Source: Cephalotus follicularis (Eukaryota > Streptophyta > Magnoliopsida > Oxalidales > Cephalotaceae). From it: a stretch of DNA of 64,000 bases. The stretch covers positions 167,227 through 231,226 of the forward strand of contig BDDD01002693.1 in assembly GCA_001972305.1 (NCBI GenBank), given 5' to 3'. Both the position numbers and the translations under genes were made by a program. The notes below the pieces were generated by a model. The model was not told the DNA's origin and ran no database searches. It worked only from the letters and a program-made list of their open reading frames with translations. The first letter of the stretch is position 1, and each line of letters starts with the position of its first letter. Below, piece by piece: positions 47,641 to 59,749 of the stretch.

Positions 47641-48239
47641 ACATATGGATTGTCTGGTCCTTCGGGACATGACCGATGGATTGTGTGGTTTTAGCCACTT
47701 GGCATGATTGTTGATTGTTGATGAAATACATATATACGTATATATGTATATATATTGTGTATTGCATCATGAATGCATTCATTACATGACATCTGTTATC
47801 GTTGTCCCCAAAGTACCTTTATATTTTCTCTACTTAGCCAGTGGATTCGGCTAACCCTATCAATTTCAGATTGATGCAGCGGATAGACACATGTGAGCAT
47901 GGGGAAAGCGGAGTGAAGAGTTTAAGTTGTATTTCCTTTAGAAATTTTAATGTTATTGTAATGGATGGAATTATGTATTTAGAAGATTATTGATGGATTA
48001 TGTGTTGATCATTCTCTGTTTGTGCGCAATTAGCAATGTTGGTATTGTATTATTGTTAAATGTCGGTAACATGTAGTATGTGATGCATGTTGCATATTAA
48101 TTCAGCTTATGATTATATGCTTCCAGGATGAAATGACATGATTAGAATGTTTTAAATTTCTCGTATTTTTATATAAGCTGAATATATGTTGATTGACATG
48201 ACCTCCGGGTCTTATATCAGGAACGGGGTGTGACAACAA

Positions 48240-48251
48240 TGGTATCAGAGC
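48240..48251 (+). promoter_or_regulatory. Primer binding site of element G
   Basis: TGGTATCAGAGC, an exact match to the plant initiator-tRNA-Met complement, four bases after the LTR. Confidence 0.85.
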
Positions 48252-48348
48252 ATATATTCATTTGTATGCTTAGGTTGGATAAGTTCCTTGGCAATTAACT
48301 ATTGTTTCCTTAAGATGACTAATCACATCTTCCTTATAGGAGACAAAA

Positions 48349-49500
48349 TGGACGGAAGGAGAAGAAGTGGAAGGCGTCAGGCTGTTGATGAAAATATTCC
48401 CGAGGAAGCAAATGTTAGGGGAGACTCGATGGGTAATGTCCCTCAGGAAGGAAATAATACGAGAGACCCGATGGATCATATTATTGACTACTTCCAACAG
48501 CAGATGGCTGCTAATACAGCTAACTTGGAGGAAATGCGATGGTTGTACGCACAAGCACAGCCTCGGCACGTTGCTCCTGACTGTGGTGCACGTGATGATG
48601 GTAACCAGTTTGGGAGAAATCTGGAGAGGTTCATGAGGCAAATCCTGCCTTCAGGGGTGAACTTGATGCTATTATTGCAGAAAGATGGTTGCAAGATTTG
48701 GGGAAGATTTTTAATGTGGTGGATTACACTGATGACCAGAAGCTGAAGTTTGCGGTTTATCGGTTATGGAGTGAGGCCACTCATTGGTGAGAAATGGTTG
48801 AAGTAAAATGGGAGTCTGGTGGACTTACCAGTACTTGGGGATAGATTCCAAGAAGAATGTCTAGAGACTTACGTGCCACGGATTGAACGTGAGCGTAGAG
48901 AGACGGAGCTCTTGGAGTTACGTCAGGGTGAGATTACAATGGCAGAATATCAGGCCAGGTTTGTGGAATTAGCCAGACACTCAGCTTATCTAATGGTTGA
49001 TGAAGAAAACAAGATTCAGAGGTATGTGAAAGGCCTGCGACCGGATCTTCGTGCCAGGATTAGAGCCATGGAATTGGGAACCTTTGTGCAAGTCACCCAA
49101 AAAGCGAGGTTGTGGGAAAGCATTCAGAATGAAGACCGTGCTGAGAGGGCCCGTATACAGCAGACCAAACAGGCCTCCATACAGTCTAGACCAGCTTCAT
49201 CGAAGTGGCAAGGTAGTGTTTCTCTGACCAAATCATCGAAGAATAAATCTCAGCAGTCTGCCACTCTGGGCACTCCTAGCCCTGTAAGTAATGCAAGACT
49301 TGGAGCTTGTTTCCATTGTGGTCATACAGGCCATCAGCAGAAAGATTGTTGGGCAAAGAAAAGGGTATGGTTGAGATGTGGAGCATCTGCTCACATAACG
49401 GCTTATTGTCTGAGAGGACAGGCGACAACGCCTACTGGACCTGCGGGTGGTAGCGGTGCTGCAGCTGGCCTTCGCAGCGGAGTGATGCTGGGAAGAGAAT
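48349..49500 (+). pseudogene. Element G gag remains
   Basis: The start is MDGRRRSGRRQAVDENIPEE, similar to D, then a glutamine-rich helix (DYFQQQMAANTANLEEMR). The Retrotrans_gag core follows (RRETELLELRQGEITMAEY, ARFVELARHSAYL, YVKGLRPDLRARI). A zinc knuckle (CFHCGHTGHQQKDC) is at about 49309-49350 and a second related module around 49376-49412. Broken fossil. Confidence 0.82.
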
Positions 49501-51420
49501 CATGAAAGGTAGAATTTTTACTCTTACTCAGACAGAAGTTCCGGAGTCTACTTCTGTTATTGGAGGTACATTGTATATTTATGGATTTTCTGCTAGAGTG
49601 TTTATTGGATCCAGGAGCATCACATTCATTTATTTCTTCCCAATTTGCATCTTGTTTGGATGAAACACCCGATTGTATGCCATATGTTCTCGATGTGAGT
49701 ACAACAGCTGGAGATTTCATGTGTACAGATTTTGTATACAGGAGTTGAGAGATTTCTATGGATGGCATTCTGTCGTATGCGGATTTGATTGTGTTTCCCA
49801 TTCGAGACTTTGATGTCATCTTGGGTATGGATTGGCTGCTAGCTCATCATGCTCATATGGACTATTACAGCAAGATAGTGGAATTTTGTCTGCCCAATGG
49901 TACTACATTCCAATTTGAGGGAGACAAAGGACTTTCTACACTGATCATATCCTTCACTCGTGTAGCGAGGTGTCTTGAGAAAGGATGCGAAGGATATTTG
50001 GCTTATGTGATTGATAGTAGGAAGGCAAAAGGATTGAGCATTCAGGAAATTCCTGTTGTGAACAAATTTCCTGATTTATTTCCTACAGATGTGGTATCGT
50101 TGCCGCCGAAGAGGAATATGGAGTTCGTTATTGACCTTGTACCTGGTACAACTCCTATTTCTAAGGCACCGTATGGGATGGCTCCTGCAGAGTTGAGAGA
50201 ATTGAAAGTTCAGCTGCAAAACTTGATTGACAAAGGCTTCATTCGACCTAGTGTTTCCCCATGGGGTGCACCAGTGTTGTTTGTGAAGAAGAAAGATGGG
50301 TCGATGAGACTTTGTATTGACTATCGGATGCTGAATAAAGCAACGATTAAGAACAAATATCCTCTTCCACACATTGAGGAATTGTTCGATCAGTTACAAG
50401 GATTGAGGGTATTTTCTAAACTCGATTTGATATTGGGTTATCACCAGTTAAGGGTACGATAGAGAGATATTGAGAAGACCGTCTTCCGAACGCGCTATGG
50501 TCGTTATGAGTTTCTGGTAATACCGTTTGGTATTACCAATGCACCGACAGTGTTCATGTCATTGATGAATGATGTGTTCCGATCATACCTGGACCAGTTG
50601 TTGTTGTATTTATTCATGACATAGTGATATATTCGAGGAATGAGGAACAACATGCACATCATTTGAGAGTAGTTTTGTAGATTCTTAGAGACCAGTGCTT
50701 ATATGCCAAATCCAGTAAGTGCAAATTTCGGCGTGATCACGTGATCTTTCTTGGTCACATAGTTTCTAGAGAAGGTTTGGCCGTGGATCCATCAAAGACT
50801 GAGGTTGTTCGGGATTGGCCACAACTGAAGAATGCAACCGAGGTACGTAGTTTCCTTGGATTGGCAGGTTATTATCGGAAATTCATCCAGAATTTTTTGA
50901 GAATTGCCGCGCCGTTGACATGATTGACCCAGAAGAAGACATTGTTTATCTTGGATGAGGATTGTGAGGCTAGTTTCCGGGAATTGAAGGATCGGTTCAT
51001 TTCCGTTCCTATTTTGGCATTGCCTGATGGTAATGAAGATTTTGCTGTATATAGCAACGCTTCGAGTAAAGGATTTGGTTGCGTGTTGATGCAACGTGGT
51101 AGGGTGATTGCCTATGCTTCGAGGAAGCTGAAACCCTATGAAGAAAATTACCCGACACATGATCTTGAACTTGCTACTATCGTCTTTGCTCTTCAGAAAT
51201 GGAGACATTATTTATATAGAGCACAGTTTGAGATATTCACCGATCATAAGAGTTTGAAGTACCTATTCTGCCAAGATGAGTTGAACATGAGACAACATAG
51301 ATGGGTTGAGTTCTTCTATGACTATGATTGTAACATCCAGTACCATGCTGGAAAGCTGAATGTGGTTGCTGATGCTTTGAGTCATAAAGCTATGATAGCT
51401 AGTATGATGGTGTCTCAATG
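49500..51420 (+). pseudogene. Element G protease, reverse transcriptase and RNase H remains
   Basis: The protease has LLDPGASHSFISSQFA (about 49597-49650) and [19 protein letters not shown] (about 49800). The reverse transcriptase (about 50155-50790) has [55 protein letters not shown] and later [19 protein letters not shown]. RNase H (about 51030-51400) has [35 protein letters not shown] and [12 protein letters not shown]. Same order and near-identical motifs as D. Broken fossil. Confidence 0.85.
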
Positions 51421-51679
51421 GAGATTGTTGGAAGATTTCCAAAGATGGACTCCGTTTGCACAATCCCCTGGGATCCTTGTTGCTAGTCTTTGAGCACAGC
51501 CAACATTGCTTGATGAGATAAAGAATGCTCAGTTCCATGATCATAAATTGTAGAAAATCTGAGAGGATTTGGAGTCGAGACCTAATTTTCAGATGCATTC
51601 TGATGGCATACTGAGATATAGATGACGGGTTTGTCTTCCAAGTATGGATGGATTGAAAAATGAGTTGCTTTACGAAGCT

Positions 51680-52560
51680 CATAAATCTCGGTATAGTATT
51701 CATCCTAGTAGCACGAAGATGTATCGGGTAGGAAGCTAAATTATTGGTGGTCCGGTATGAAGCGGGAGATTGCTAAATATGTTGCTAAGGGCTTGACTTG
51801 TCAGAGAGTCAAGGCCGAACACCAAAGACCGACAGGGTTATTACAATCGTTGCCAGTAGTAGAATGGAAATGGGAACACGTGACTATGGATTTTGTTTCT
51901 TGCTTTTCGTTGACTCGAAATCGTCATAATGCAGTGTGGGTTATCGTTGATACACTCACAAAATTAGATCACCTTTTGCCTATTCATGTTACTGATTCGG
52001 CGAGCAAGTTGGCTCTGCTGTACATAAAGGAGATTATGAGACTGCATGGTGTTCCTGTTAGTATTGTATGTGATTGAGATTCGATCTTTACTTCCAATTT
52101 TTGGAAGAGATTTCAGACAACTTTTTGGTAGAAGCTGAATTTTAGCACAGCTTTTCATCCGCAGACGGACGAATAGTCAGAGCGTACAATCCATACTTTG
52201 GAGGATATGCTCCGAGCTTGTATTATTGATTTCAGTGGTACTTGGGAGGATCATATTCCTTTGATAGAGTTTTCATACAATAACGGTTATCATTCGAGCA
52301 TTGGCATGGCTCCGCACGAAGCTCTTTATGGACGGAAATGTAGATCACCCATATGTTGGGATGAGGTTGGTGAACGATCGTTGCTCAGGTCGAATCTTGT
52401 TGAAGAGACCTCGGAGAAGGTCAAAGTAATCAGAGAGAGATGGCTTGCAGTTTAAATTCGACAGAAGAGTTATGCCAATAGTGTGAAGAGGAGACCTTTA
52501 ACTTTTGATGTTGGGGATCATGTATTCCTGAAGGTTTCTCCTTGGAAAGGTGTTCAAAGG
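51680..52560 (+). pseudogene. Element G integrase remains, cut by element B
   Basis: Visible blocks are LTCQRVKAEHQRPTGLLQSL, WEHVTMDFVS, IMRLHGVPVSIVCD, then EDMLRACIIDFSGTWEDHI and GMAPHEALYGRKCRSPICWD, reaching VFLKVSPWKGVQR just before the copia insertion at 52561. The remainder, including any chromodomain tail, should continue outside the window after element B. Broken fossil. Confidence 0.83.
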
Positions 52561-52680
52561 TGTTGACGATTCAGTCCCAATCCTTGTTTTGATGATAACA
52601 TATTTGCATTTGATAAGTTTACTTGATGTGCAAGAAATTACAAGTTCAATACCAAAGTAAAAATACCATCTGCAGAAGAA

Positions 52681-53215
52681 GACATCGACTTTCAAGGAAT
52701 AACATCGATGTTCGTACAGAAAGACATCGACCCCTTTCAAGAAGACATCGACGTCTTTCATGCCAGAAGTTACAGGTCAAATTTGCATGAAGACATCGAC
52801 TCCTACAGGCAAAGACATCGACGTCCGTACGAAAGAAGTCGATCCCTATCTGAAAGACATCGACATCTTTAGGTGCCAAAGTTACAGGAAAATTTCAAGT
52901 GATGACATCGATGCTTATCAGTAAAGACATCGACGTCCGTACGAAAGACATCGACGCCTTTCCATAGACATCGACGCCTTTCTAGAGCTACCTGCATTTC
53001 CCAGAAAATACATCGACTCCCACAGAAGAAGTCGCTGTGATGTTCAAAGATTCAAATCCTGGAGATTTCCCAGAAATGACATCGCCGCCTTTAAAAAGAC
53101 ATCGACGTCTTTTTAAATGAACAAGACCCGGGAAACATGGAACGGCTAGTATGAGCACTTCCAATGGCTATCAACTATAAAGACATCGACGCCTTTTGAA
53201 AGACATCGACGTCTT
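52681..53215 (+). repeat. GACATCGACGTCTTT motif cluster in B 5' LTR
   Basis: Sixteen to eighteen copies, many within the near-palindrome AAGACATCGACGTCTTT (for example 52742-52758), spaced roughly 15 to 70 bases. All but a few read GACATCGAC on the plus strand, so orientation is strongly biased. Confidence 0.85.
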
Positions 53216-53309
53216 TATGTCAGCAGAAGAAAAAAATTCAAAGATTGCAACTACACATTATTAAATCAAAAGCTTCCATGATTTATGCAACGGCTACAAA
53301 TCTTTTATG

Positions 53310-53320
53310 CCTATAAAAGG
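53310..53320 (+). promoter_or_regulatory. TATA box of element B 5' LTR
   Basis: CCTATAAAAGG just after the motif cluster, at the expected U3/R border. Confidence 0.65.
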
Positions 53321-53847
53321 AAGATTGAAATCTCAGAAGAATAACAACAATTCAGAATTATTCACATCAATCACACAACATCAAGAGATTTCATATTCAA
53401 AGCATTCTAGTGTGCAAAAAGCTCAAAGTGCTCAATAGTGTTCTAACAAGCTTCTAAGCTTTATTCTTTGAGATTTTCTGAGTGTTTCATATTGAGAGCT
53501 GTATTTTTCATATCAACCTATTTGAGAGGTTATCTTGTAAACACTTTCATTATTACTTGTAAAAGTGGAGAATCCTCTAAGGTCTTGAGGTCAAGGTCTT
53601 GTGATTGAGGTCAATCACGAAGCTGTAAGGTGTAACGAATTGCTGCCTTAATCAATTCGAGATAGTGGAAACTCAAGAAGCTCCCTTGGGAAAAGTGGAC
53701 GTAGGCAAGAGTTAGCTGAACCACTCTAAATTCGGAGAAGTTTTTCTTTCCCTTCACTATTTACTTTGAAATTTTTTAAATTCCCGATTTTACTTCAATA
53801 TTCAATTCACCACCCCTCTTGTATATTTCAAGAGTGTTTATTTCAAT

Positions 53848-53859
53848 TGGTATCAGAGC
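53848..53859 (+). promoter_or_regulatory. Primer binding site of element B
   Basis: TGGTATCAGAGC, an exact match to the initiator-tRNA-Met complement, two bases after the LTR. Confidence 0.87.
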
Positions 53860-53902
53860 GGTTAATCTTATTTCTTAATTGTTAGAGATTACAAAGATCC
53901 TT

Positions 53903-54728
53903 ATGGAATTGAATATGTCAAACAAGGAAAGCATGTCCATCTCAAAGCCTCCATTTTTCGATGGAAACAACTATAGTCATTAGAAGGCAAAGATGACTAT
54001 ATTTATTCAAGCTCTTGACTTCAACCTATGGGACATCATTATTGATGGTCCCGAACTCCCTCACATCATCTTGCAAGAAGGTATCAAAACCCTCAAACCG
54101 AGAAGCTCATATACGGATGATGATCGAAAGAAGGTACAATTAAATGCTAAAGCAAAACATGTTATTATATGTGCTTTAAATTCAAATGAATTCAATAGAG
54201 TATCTTCATGTGCTACCGAAAAAGAGATGTGGGATAGATTAGAAGTTACCTATGAAGGTACCAACCAAGTCAAGGATGCAAAATTAAATATGCTTGTAAG
54301 AGAATACGAAATGTTCTCTATGAAGGAAAACGAAAACATTTCCGGTATGTTTGTTAGATTTAAAAATATTATTAATTCCTTACAATCTTTGAATAAATGC
54401 TACACTAATAGTGAAATGGTAAGAAAGATACTTAGGTGTCTACCGAAAAGTTGGATGCCTAAAGTTACGGCTATAGAGGAAGCAAAAGACGTCAACACCT
54501 TGCCGCTTAAAGAACTCCTTGGATCACTCATGACACATGAAATGACCATAAAAAATTATGAGGATGATGAAGAACAAGACAAAAAGAAAAAGAAAGTCAT
54601 CGCATTTAAGTCTTCCACAACGGACTCAAGTGACAAAGAAAGTGACGATGAAATGGCTTTGATCACAAGGAGATTCAAGAAATATCTTGCAAAGAAAAAG
54701 TTTGGGAACAAACACTTCAAGAAGACAT
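53903..54728 (+). pseudogene. Element B gag, first part (before solo LTR N)
   Basis: The region begins MELNMSNKESM with the copia gag signature SKPPFFDGNNYS, then a UBN2-type core (KEMWDRLEVTYEGTNQVKD, MVRKILRCLPKSWMPKVTAI) and a lysine-rich linker. It is interrupted by insertion of solo LTR N; the GACAT at 54724-54728 is the left target copy. It parallels gag of A closely. Fossil. Confidence 0.82.
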
Positions 54729-55421
54729 TGTCACACCCCGTTTTTCATATATATATATGACAACATATAAAGTGGTAAGGCAATCAACATAACATAATCC
54801 AGCTAATGCGAAAATACCAACAATTAAAAACCTTCAATAGCGGAAGCAATAACTTAATTGAGCTGAATCAAACACGCATCACGCATCCCATACTACGTGA
54901 TGCCCAACAAGTTTATAAATAAACCCAAAACATAACTGTTGATCGCCCAAAACGGAGCGTGAAGATGATACAATACAAGATAACAAATATCCAATGTTAC
55001 AAAAATCCGAGTAACCATGATCAATAATCCAAAATACATAAAAAGAGAATATCCAAGCCTTCTCTTAAGTCTGCCAGCATGCTCCATATCAAGACCACTC
55101 CATCAATCTGTTACAGTAGGGGTTAGCCTTTGTCCTCACTCGGCTAAGTAAATAAATCCATAAATACAGTTCGAGTCATAAGATAAGGAGTATCATGAAT
55201 GAATGCATAATGATGAGCCATGACATGTAATTTTTCAAGTAAATATACTTTCATATAAAAATATATGCATGCTCACAATACAGGTATAACTCAAAGTTAT
55301 ATCAACACAAGCAGAAAATATGTTCCCAAAAGGAAACCAGACAAGCCAATCGTCATGACCGTCGCCACCTCCTGGCCCCAACGTCATGCACTCTTACTCC
55401 GCCCCTGGGAGCAAGTCCAAT

Positions 55422-55518
55422 AAGTTGTTTAGCACGGTGGCTAAACCAACAGCAAGTTACTAGCACAGTGGCTAAGTAATCAACAAGTTATTAGCACGGT
55501 GGCTAATAATCAACAAGT
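55422..55518 (-). repeat. 31-base tandem repeat in N (3 units)
   Basis: Units of AAGTTATTAGCACGGTGGCT with ACCAACAGC/AATAATCAAC tails start near 55422, 55453 and 55484. Confidence 0.75.
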
Positions 55519-55624
55519 ACAAGAAATTCAAGCACAAGTCAAGCAATTACATATAATTACTTGATCAAATATATCTGTTTAAAATATATTACAAGTTGTA
55601 ATAAGTTACAAAACTTAAAACAAT

Positions 55625-55815
55625 ACATTTCTCTGTCTTTGGAAATACTTCCCCAATTATTTCGAAAATATATAAATTCGCAAATTATACATTTTCGCAA
55701 TTTACATTTTTGTTTCATAATCAAACCCATAAAACATTTCTCTGTCATTGGAAATACTTCCCCAATATTTCGAAAATATATAAATTCTTATGTTGACAAA
55801 TATACATTTTCGTAC
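55625..55815 (-). repeat. Two-copy direct repeat in N (109-base offset)
   Basis: ACATTTCTCTGTC followed by TTGGAAATACTTCCCCAAT and TTTCGAAAATATATAAATTC occurs at 55625 and again at 55734. Confidence 0.75.
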
Positions 55816-55989
55816 CCAAATGATCATAATAATCATGCAAGCTTTTCAAAATGGTTAACACTTTTAGGAAAGCAACCATAATGCAATTCATAGTAACAAT
55901 GCAAACATATGCTCAGAATGCATCTAGGTTCGTTTCTAGAGTCGTTTCGGGTCTAGCAGGTCCCATCCGAGCGAATTTCTACTGTCCAG

Positions 55990-57300
55990 GAGGAAAGACG
56001 TCGATGTCATTTCCATAGGCGTCGATGTCTTTTAGCCTAATGCGTCAATCCTATGTACAAATATTCCCAGGCGTATTCGAACCAAAGACGTCGATGTCTT
56101 TTAAAAAGACGTCGATGTCTTTTTCATACCAGAGAGTATCCGTTCGCGAACCTTAATTCTAGAGGATAAAATCCAACCTTTTAATCCCTCATATAAACGA
56201 ATACCCCACTATAAAAGTGTAAGGCATGCTACCGGTTAACAGTAGCTTAACATAACATCAAGTCGAATCTAAACAGGCGATTCCATGTGGCTAAATGGCC
56301 ATCTGAAACGAACATCACAGTTCTACAATTTCCCAGAGAAGGCGTCGATGTCTTTTACAAAGACGTCGATGTCTTTACAACACAGAACGTTTTTTCCACG
56401 ATTTTGACACACCAAACCATTTAACAAATCCATCCTTTACACAACAGATTCACGTATTCAGGTAATAGCACATGCATGTTCAACTCAGTGTATCACAGTA
56501 ACACTACAACAATTCCAGAATCATAATCCAGTTATTTACATGCAATTCACCATGCTATACATTAACTTAAAACTCAAAATGCACCTATAAATCCATCACT
56601 TCCCCTACCTTGTTGTTCCAAGTTAGGAACCAGAAAGTCCACCTCTTTAAGTTCCCAAGTTCTGGCTTCCAGCAGCTCCAAGATCCCTTAGCAACTGCTA
56701 CCCACGAGCTCCAATCTTCCAGCTTATTCCAAGCTCAACAATGGTGGTTCTCTCCTCCACACACTCACTGGTTTTTCTTCCCTCTCCTTCTTCTGGTGTT
56801 TTTAAAACGAGAGAGATAAGTGGGGAGGAATATCCTTATGCAGACGGCTTCCTCCTAACCTCTTCATTTTGTCATTACATAGGCCACCCCGAGATCTCTC
56901 CCACTTTCCTTTTTTTCTGCATATACTTTTTGTTTTCTATTCTCCCTTTTTGCAGGTTGCATGATAGGATGGCACAATTCCTTGCATGTTCCATGTGAGG
57001 GTAGGTTTTAGAACATGCCAGGCAACACACCATTGTGATTAACACGTCACAATGCACTCGAAAAGGCGTCGGGTAAAGCCTTATAAAAATCCCTCTTGCA
57101 TGTTACTCTGCCGACGAAGAACGTGATGGCCATTCTTACAAAGGCGTCGACGTCTTTCCTTGGACGTCGATGTCTTTTCCATTTTTGTAAGAAAGTGTCG
57201 ATGCCTTCTCTCAAGGTCGATGTGCATGCCCGCGTATTCACGCGTATCTCAAACCTCAAAGCCGTCGACGTCTTTCCAAAAGACGTCGATGTCTTTATTC
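55990..57300 (-). repeat. GACGTCGATGTC motif clusters in N
   Basis: About a dozen copies in three groups, many as AAAGACGTCGATGTCTTT. On N's own sense (minus) strand this reads AAAGACATCGACGTCTTT, the same form and orientation as in element B. Confidence 0.8.
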
Positions 57301-57467
57301 CGAAACAACTCCGTTTCAAGCCTTGACATACACATTCCATTTCCAAAGTTATAAGTAGGGTTTGTGAGTCATCCTTTGAGTTCAAAAGCTCAACATTCTT
57401 ATAAAATCAAGTTTAATGATTACATCATAAATCGAAATATTACATCAGGAAAATACCGGGCGTTGCA

Positions 57468-58290
57468 GACATTCCCATCAAAATCAACAAAGAAGGAAGA
57501 AATAGTTTGTTTCGAATGCAATAAACCCGGACATTACAAGAGTGAATGTCCAAGATTGAAGAAAGCAAAGGACACTATCAAAAAGAAGAAAGCAATGCTT
57601 GCTACTTGGTCGGATAGTGATGAATCAAGTTCCGAAGAAGAAGAAGACCAAGAAGTAGCACAAATAGCATTGATGGCAATCAATGATAGCGACAAAGATG
57701 AAGATGAAGATGAAGATGACAATGAGGTAAGTGAACTTCTTGAACTACTTGAGAAATTTAGCTTAGAAAATAATTCTCTTAAAAAGACCGTTAAAACACT
57801 TAATAGAGAAAATGCCAGCTTAAAACATGAATTAGAATGTTTATCTTGTAAGTCCCTAGATGACAAGACTATTTCTTTAGAAAAGGAAAATGAGACTTTA
57901 AAGGTTGAAATTGATGCTCTTAAGAAGACTTTTTCAAAATTTTCAAATAGTAGTGAAAAACTTGATAAACTCTTAGGTCTTCAAAGATGTGTTTTCAACA
58001 AAGCTGGCCTAGGTTATGATGAGATGAACAATGTTAAACATTTTCAAAAATATCTTGAAAAGAAGGATAATCAAAATATCTCATCTAGCATGACTAGTAA
58101 TTATTGCAATAGACATGGCCACAATACACACACTTGCTATCGCAAGAAAAATGATATGCACAAGAGAAATTTGCTATTGAAAAATAAATTGTTGAAATTA
58201 AGAACTATATGGGTTCCTAAAGGAACATTTTTTACTAACCCCTCCGGACCCAAAGCAACTTGGGTACCAAAGGCTTCAACATAAATTTTC
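57468..58290 (+). pseudogene. Element B gag, second part (after solo LTR N)
   Basis: It continues from the right GACAT copy. The CCHC zinc knuckle CFECNKPGHYKSEC lies at 57508-57549, followed by a basic stretch, a long acidic run (about 57610-57740) and a coiled-coil-like segment (57745-57960). It ends with WVPKGTFFTNPSGPKATWVP, a phrase also present near the end of gag in A. Fossil. Confidence 0.8.
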
Positions 58291-59690
58291 TTGTTTTGTA
58301 GGTGTCACCAAAGAGAAATTGTTGGTACCTCGATCATGGATGTTCCAAGCACATGACGGGTAATAAGCGCCTATTTATAACTTGGAAATCAAAATACGGA
58401 GGGAACGTAACCTTTGGAGACAATACAAAAGGACAAATTGTTGGAACTCTCTATAGGTAACAAGGATATTTCTATTTCTAATGTATTACATGTAAAAGGA
58501 CTCAAACACAATCTCTTAAGCATAAGTCAATTATGTGACAAGAATTCTAGAGTTATTTTCGAAAATACTTCATGTAGAGTTATAGACAACAACAATAATG
58601 CTACTAAGTTTATTGGACAAATGGAAGGCAATGTTTATGTCATTAATTTAAATGATCTTCAAAATCAAAATGTAAAATGCCTTGTCTCCTTAAATGAAGA
58701 TAGTTGGATGTGGCATAGAAGGCTTGGACATGTGAGTATGAGAACAATTGCAAAAATTTTGAAACATGACCTAGTTAAAGGTCTTCCAAAATTGAGTTTT
58801 CAAAAAGGTAAATTGTGTGATGCTTGCCAACAAGGTAAACAAATAAGAGCAAGTTTTAAACCTACAAACATTGTTGCAACTTCTAGGCCACTCGAACTAC
58901 TCCATATGGACCTCTTTGGACCAATAAACATAAGAAGCCTAGGAGGTAAATCTTATGCCTATGTTATTGTTGATGACTACACTAGGTACACATGGGTTTA
59001 CCCATGGCAAAGAGTTCGAAAATAATATTTTTGATGATTTTTGCATTAAAAATGGTTTTAAACATGAATTTTCAACCCCTAGAACTCCTCAACAAAATGG
59101 AGTTGTTGAAAGGAGAAATATAACTTTGGAAGAAATGACAAGAACAATGCTTTGCGAAAATGATTTACCAAAGTATTTTTGGGCCGAAGCCACAAACACC
59201 GCATGCTATATTTTAAATAGAAAATCAATAAGGCCTATTCTCAAAAAGACTCCATACGAGTTATGGAAGGAGAGAAAGCCTAACATTAGTTACTTTCGTG
59301 CCTTCGGATGTAAATGTTTCATTCACAACAACGGAAAAGACCAACTTGGTAAGTTTGACTCCAAAGTGGACGAAGGTATATTTCTTGGCTACTCTCTTAC
59401 TAGTAAAGCATATAGATGTTTTAATAAACGTACTCTTCTTGTAGAAGAATCTATGCATATTGTATTTGATGAGTTACATGATTCAACTTCACATGTGCAT
59501 GATAGTATAGAGTTTCATGAACCATCGGTGGACCAAGATATAGAACCTAAGGAAAATTACCAAAAAGAACTTATAGATAAGACTTATAAGGTAGTTAGAG
59601 ACCACCCACATGAGGCTATCATAGGTGATATTCAACAAGGCATTAGGACTAGATCTTGAGCAAACACTTGTAATTATGTTGCATTCCTTT
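58291..59690 (+). pseudogene. Element B protease and integrase remains
   Basis: Protease-type phrases occur around 58320-58500, ending in ISNVLHVKGLKHNLLSISQL, the usual link to integrase. The GAG-pre-integrase/zinc segment is WMWHRRLGHVSMRTIAKI with a CDACQQGKQ pair (58700-58860). The catalytic core has LLHMDLFGPINIRSLGG, VDDYTRYTWVYPW, FSTPRTPQQNGVVERRN, then AEATNTACYILNR, and ends with FRAFGCKCFIHNN and GIFLGYSLTSKAYRCFN. Typical Ty1/copia. Broken fossil. Confidence 0.86.
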
Positions 59691-59749
59691 CTCACCTAGA
59701 ACCCAAAAACTTTGTAGAAGCGAAAAAAGATGATAATTGGATTTTAGCT

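Larger units (their letters stand above)
42752..48235 (+). repeat. Element G 5' LTR, split by solo LTR M
   Basis: The pieces 42752-43438 and 46216-48235 total about 2.7 kb. Motif clusters (GTTGACGCC, GTCAACGCC, ATCGACGCC) lie at 42905-43145 and 46630-47035. A minisatellite lies at 47378-47640. The end CGGGGTGTGACA is shared with D. Confidence 0.8.
52561..53845 (+). repeat. Element B 5' LTR
   Basis: The LTR starts TGTTGACGATTCAGTCCC and ends TGTTTATTTCA directly before the primer site. A TATA box (CCTATAAAAGG) lies at about 53310-53320. Sixteen to eighteen copies of a GACATCGAC(G/T)-type motif fill 52681-53215. Confidence 0.88.
54729..57467 (-). mobile_element. Element N: minus-strand solo LTR inserted in B gag
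   Basis: The plus strand starts TGTCACACCCCGTTTTTC and ends ATACCGGGCGTTGCA, with GACAT at 54724-54728 and 57468-57472. On the minus strand it ends AAACGGGGTGTGACA like the LTRs of D and G. It also has an 'actcggctaag'-type passage near 55130 in the same relative place as D, so it is a Tekay-like LTR in reverse. Length 2739 bases, no coding remains. It holds GACGTCGATGTC clusters at 55990-56130, 56340-56378 and 57140-57300, and two short tandem arrays. As the innermost insertion it is among the youngest events here. Confidence 0.87.

Noticed and set aside
48240-48251. TGGTATCAGAGC as part of a tRNA gene
   Set aside because: It is the retroelement primer site directly after an LTR; no tRNA arms surround it.
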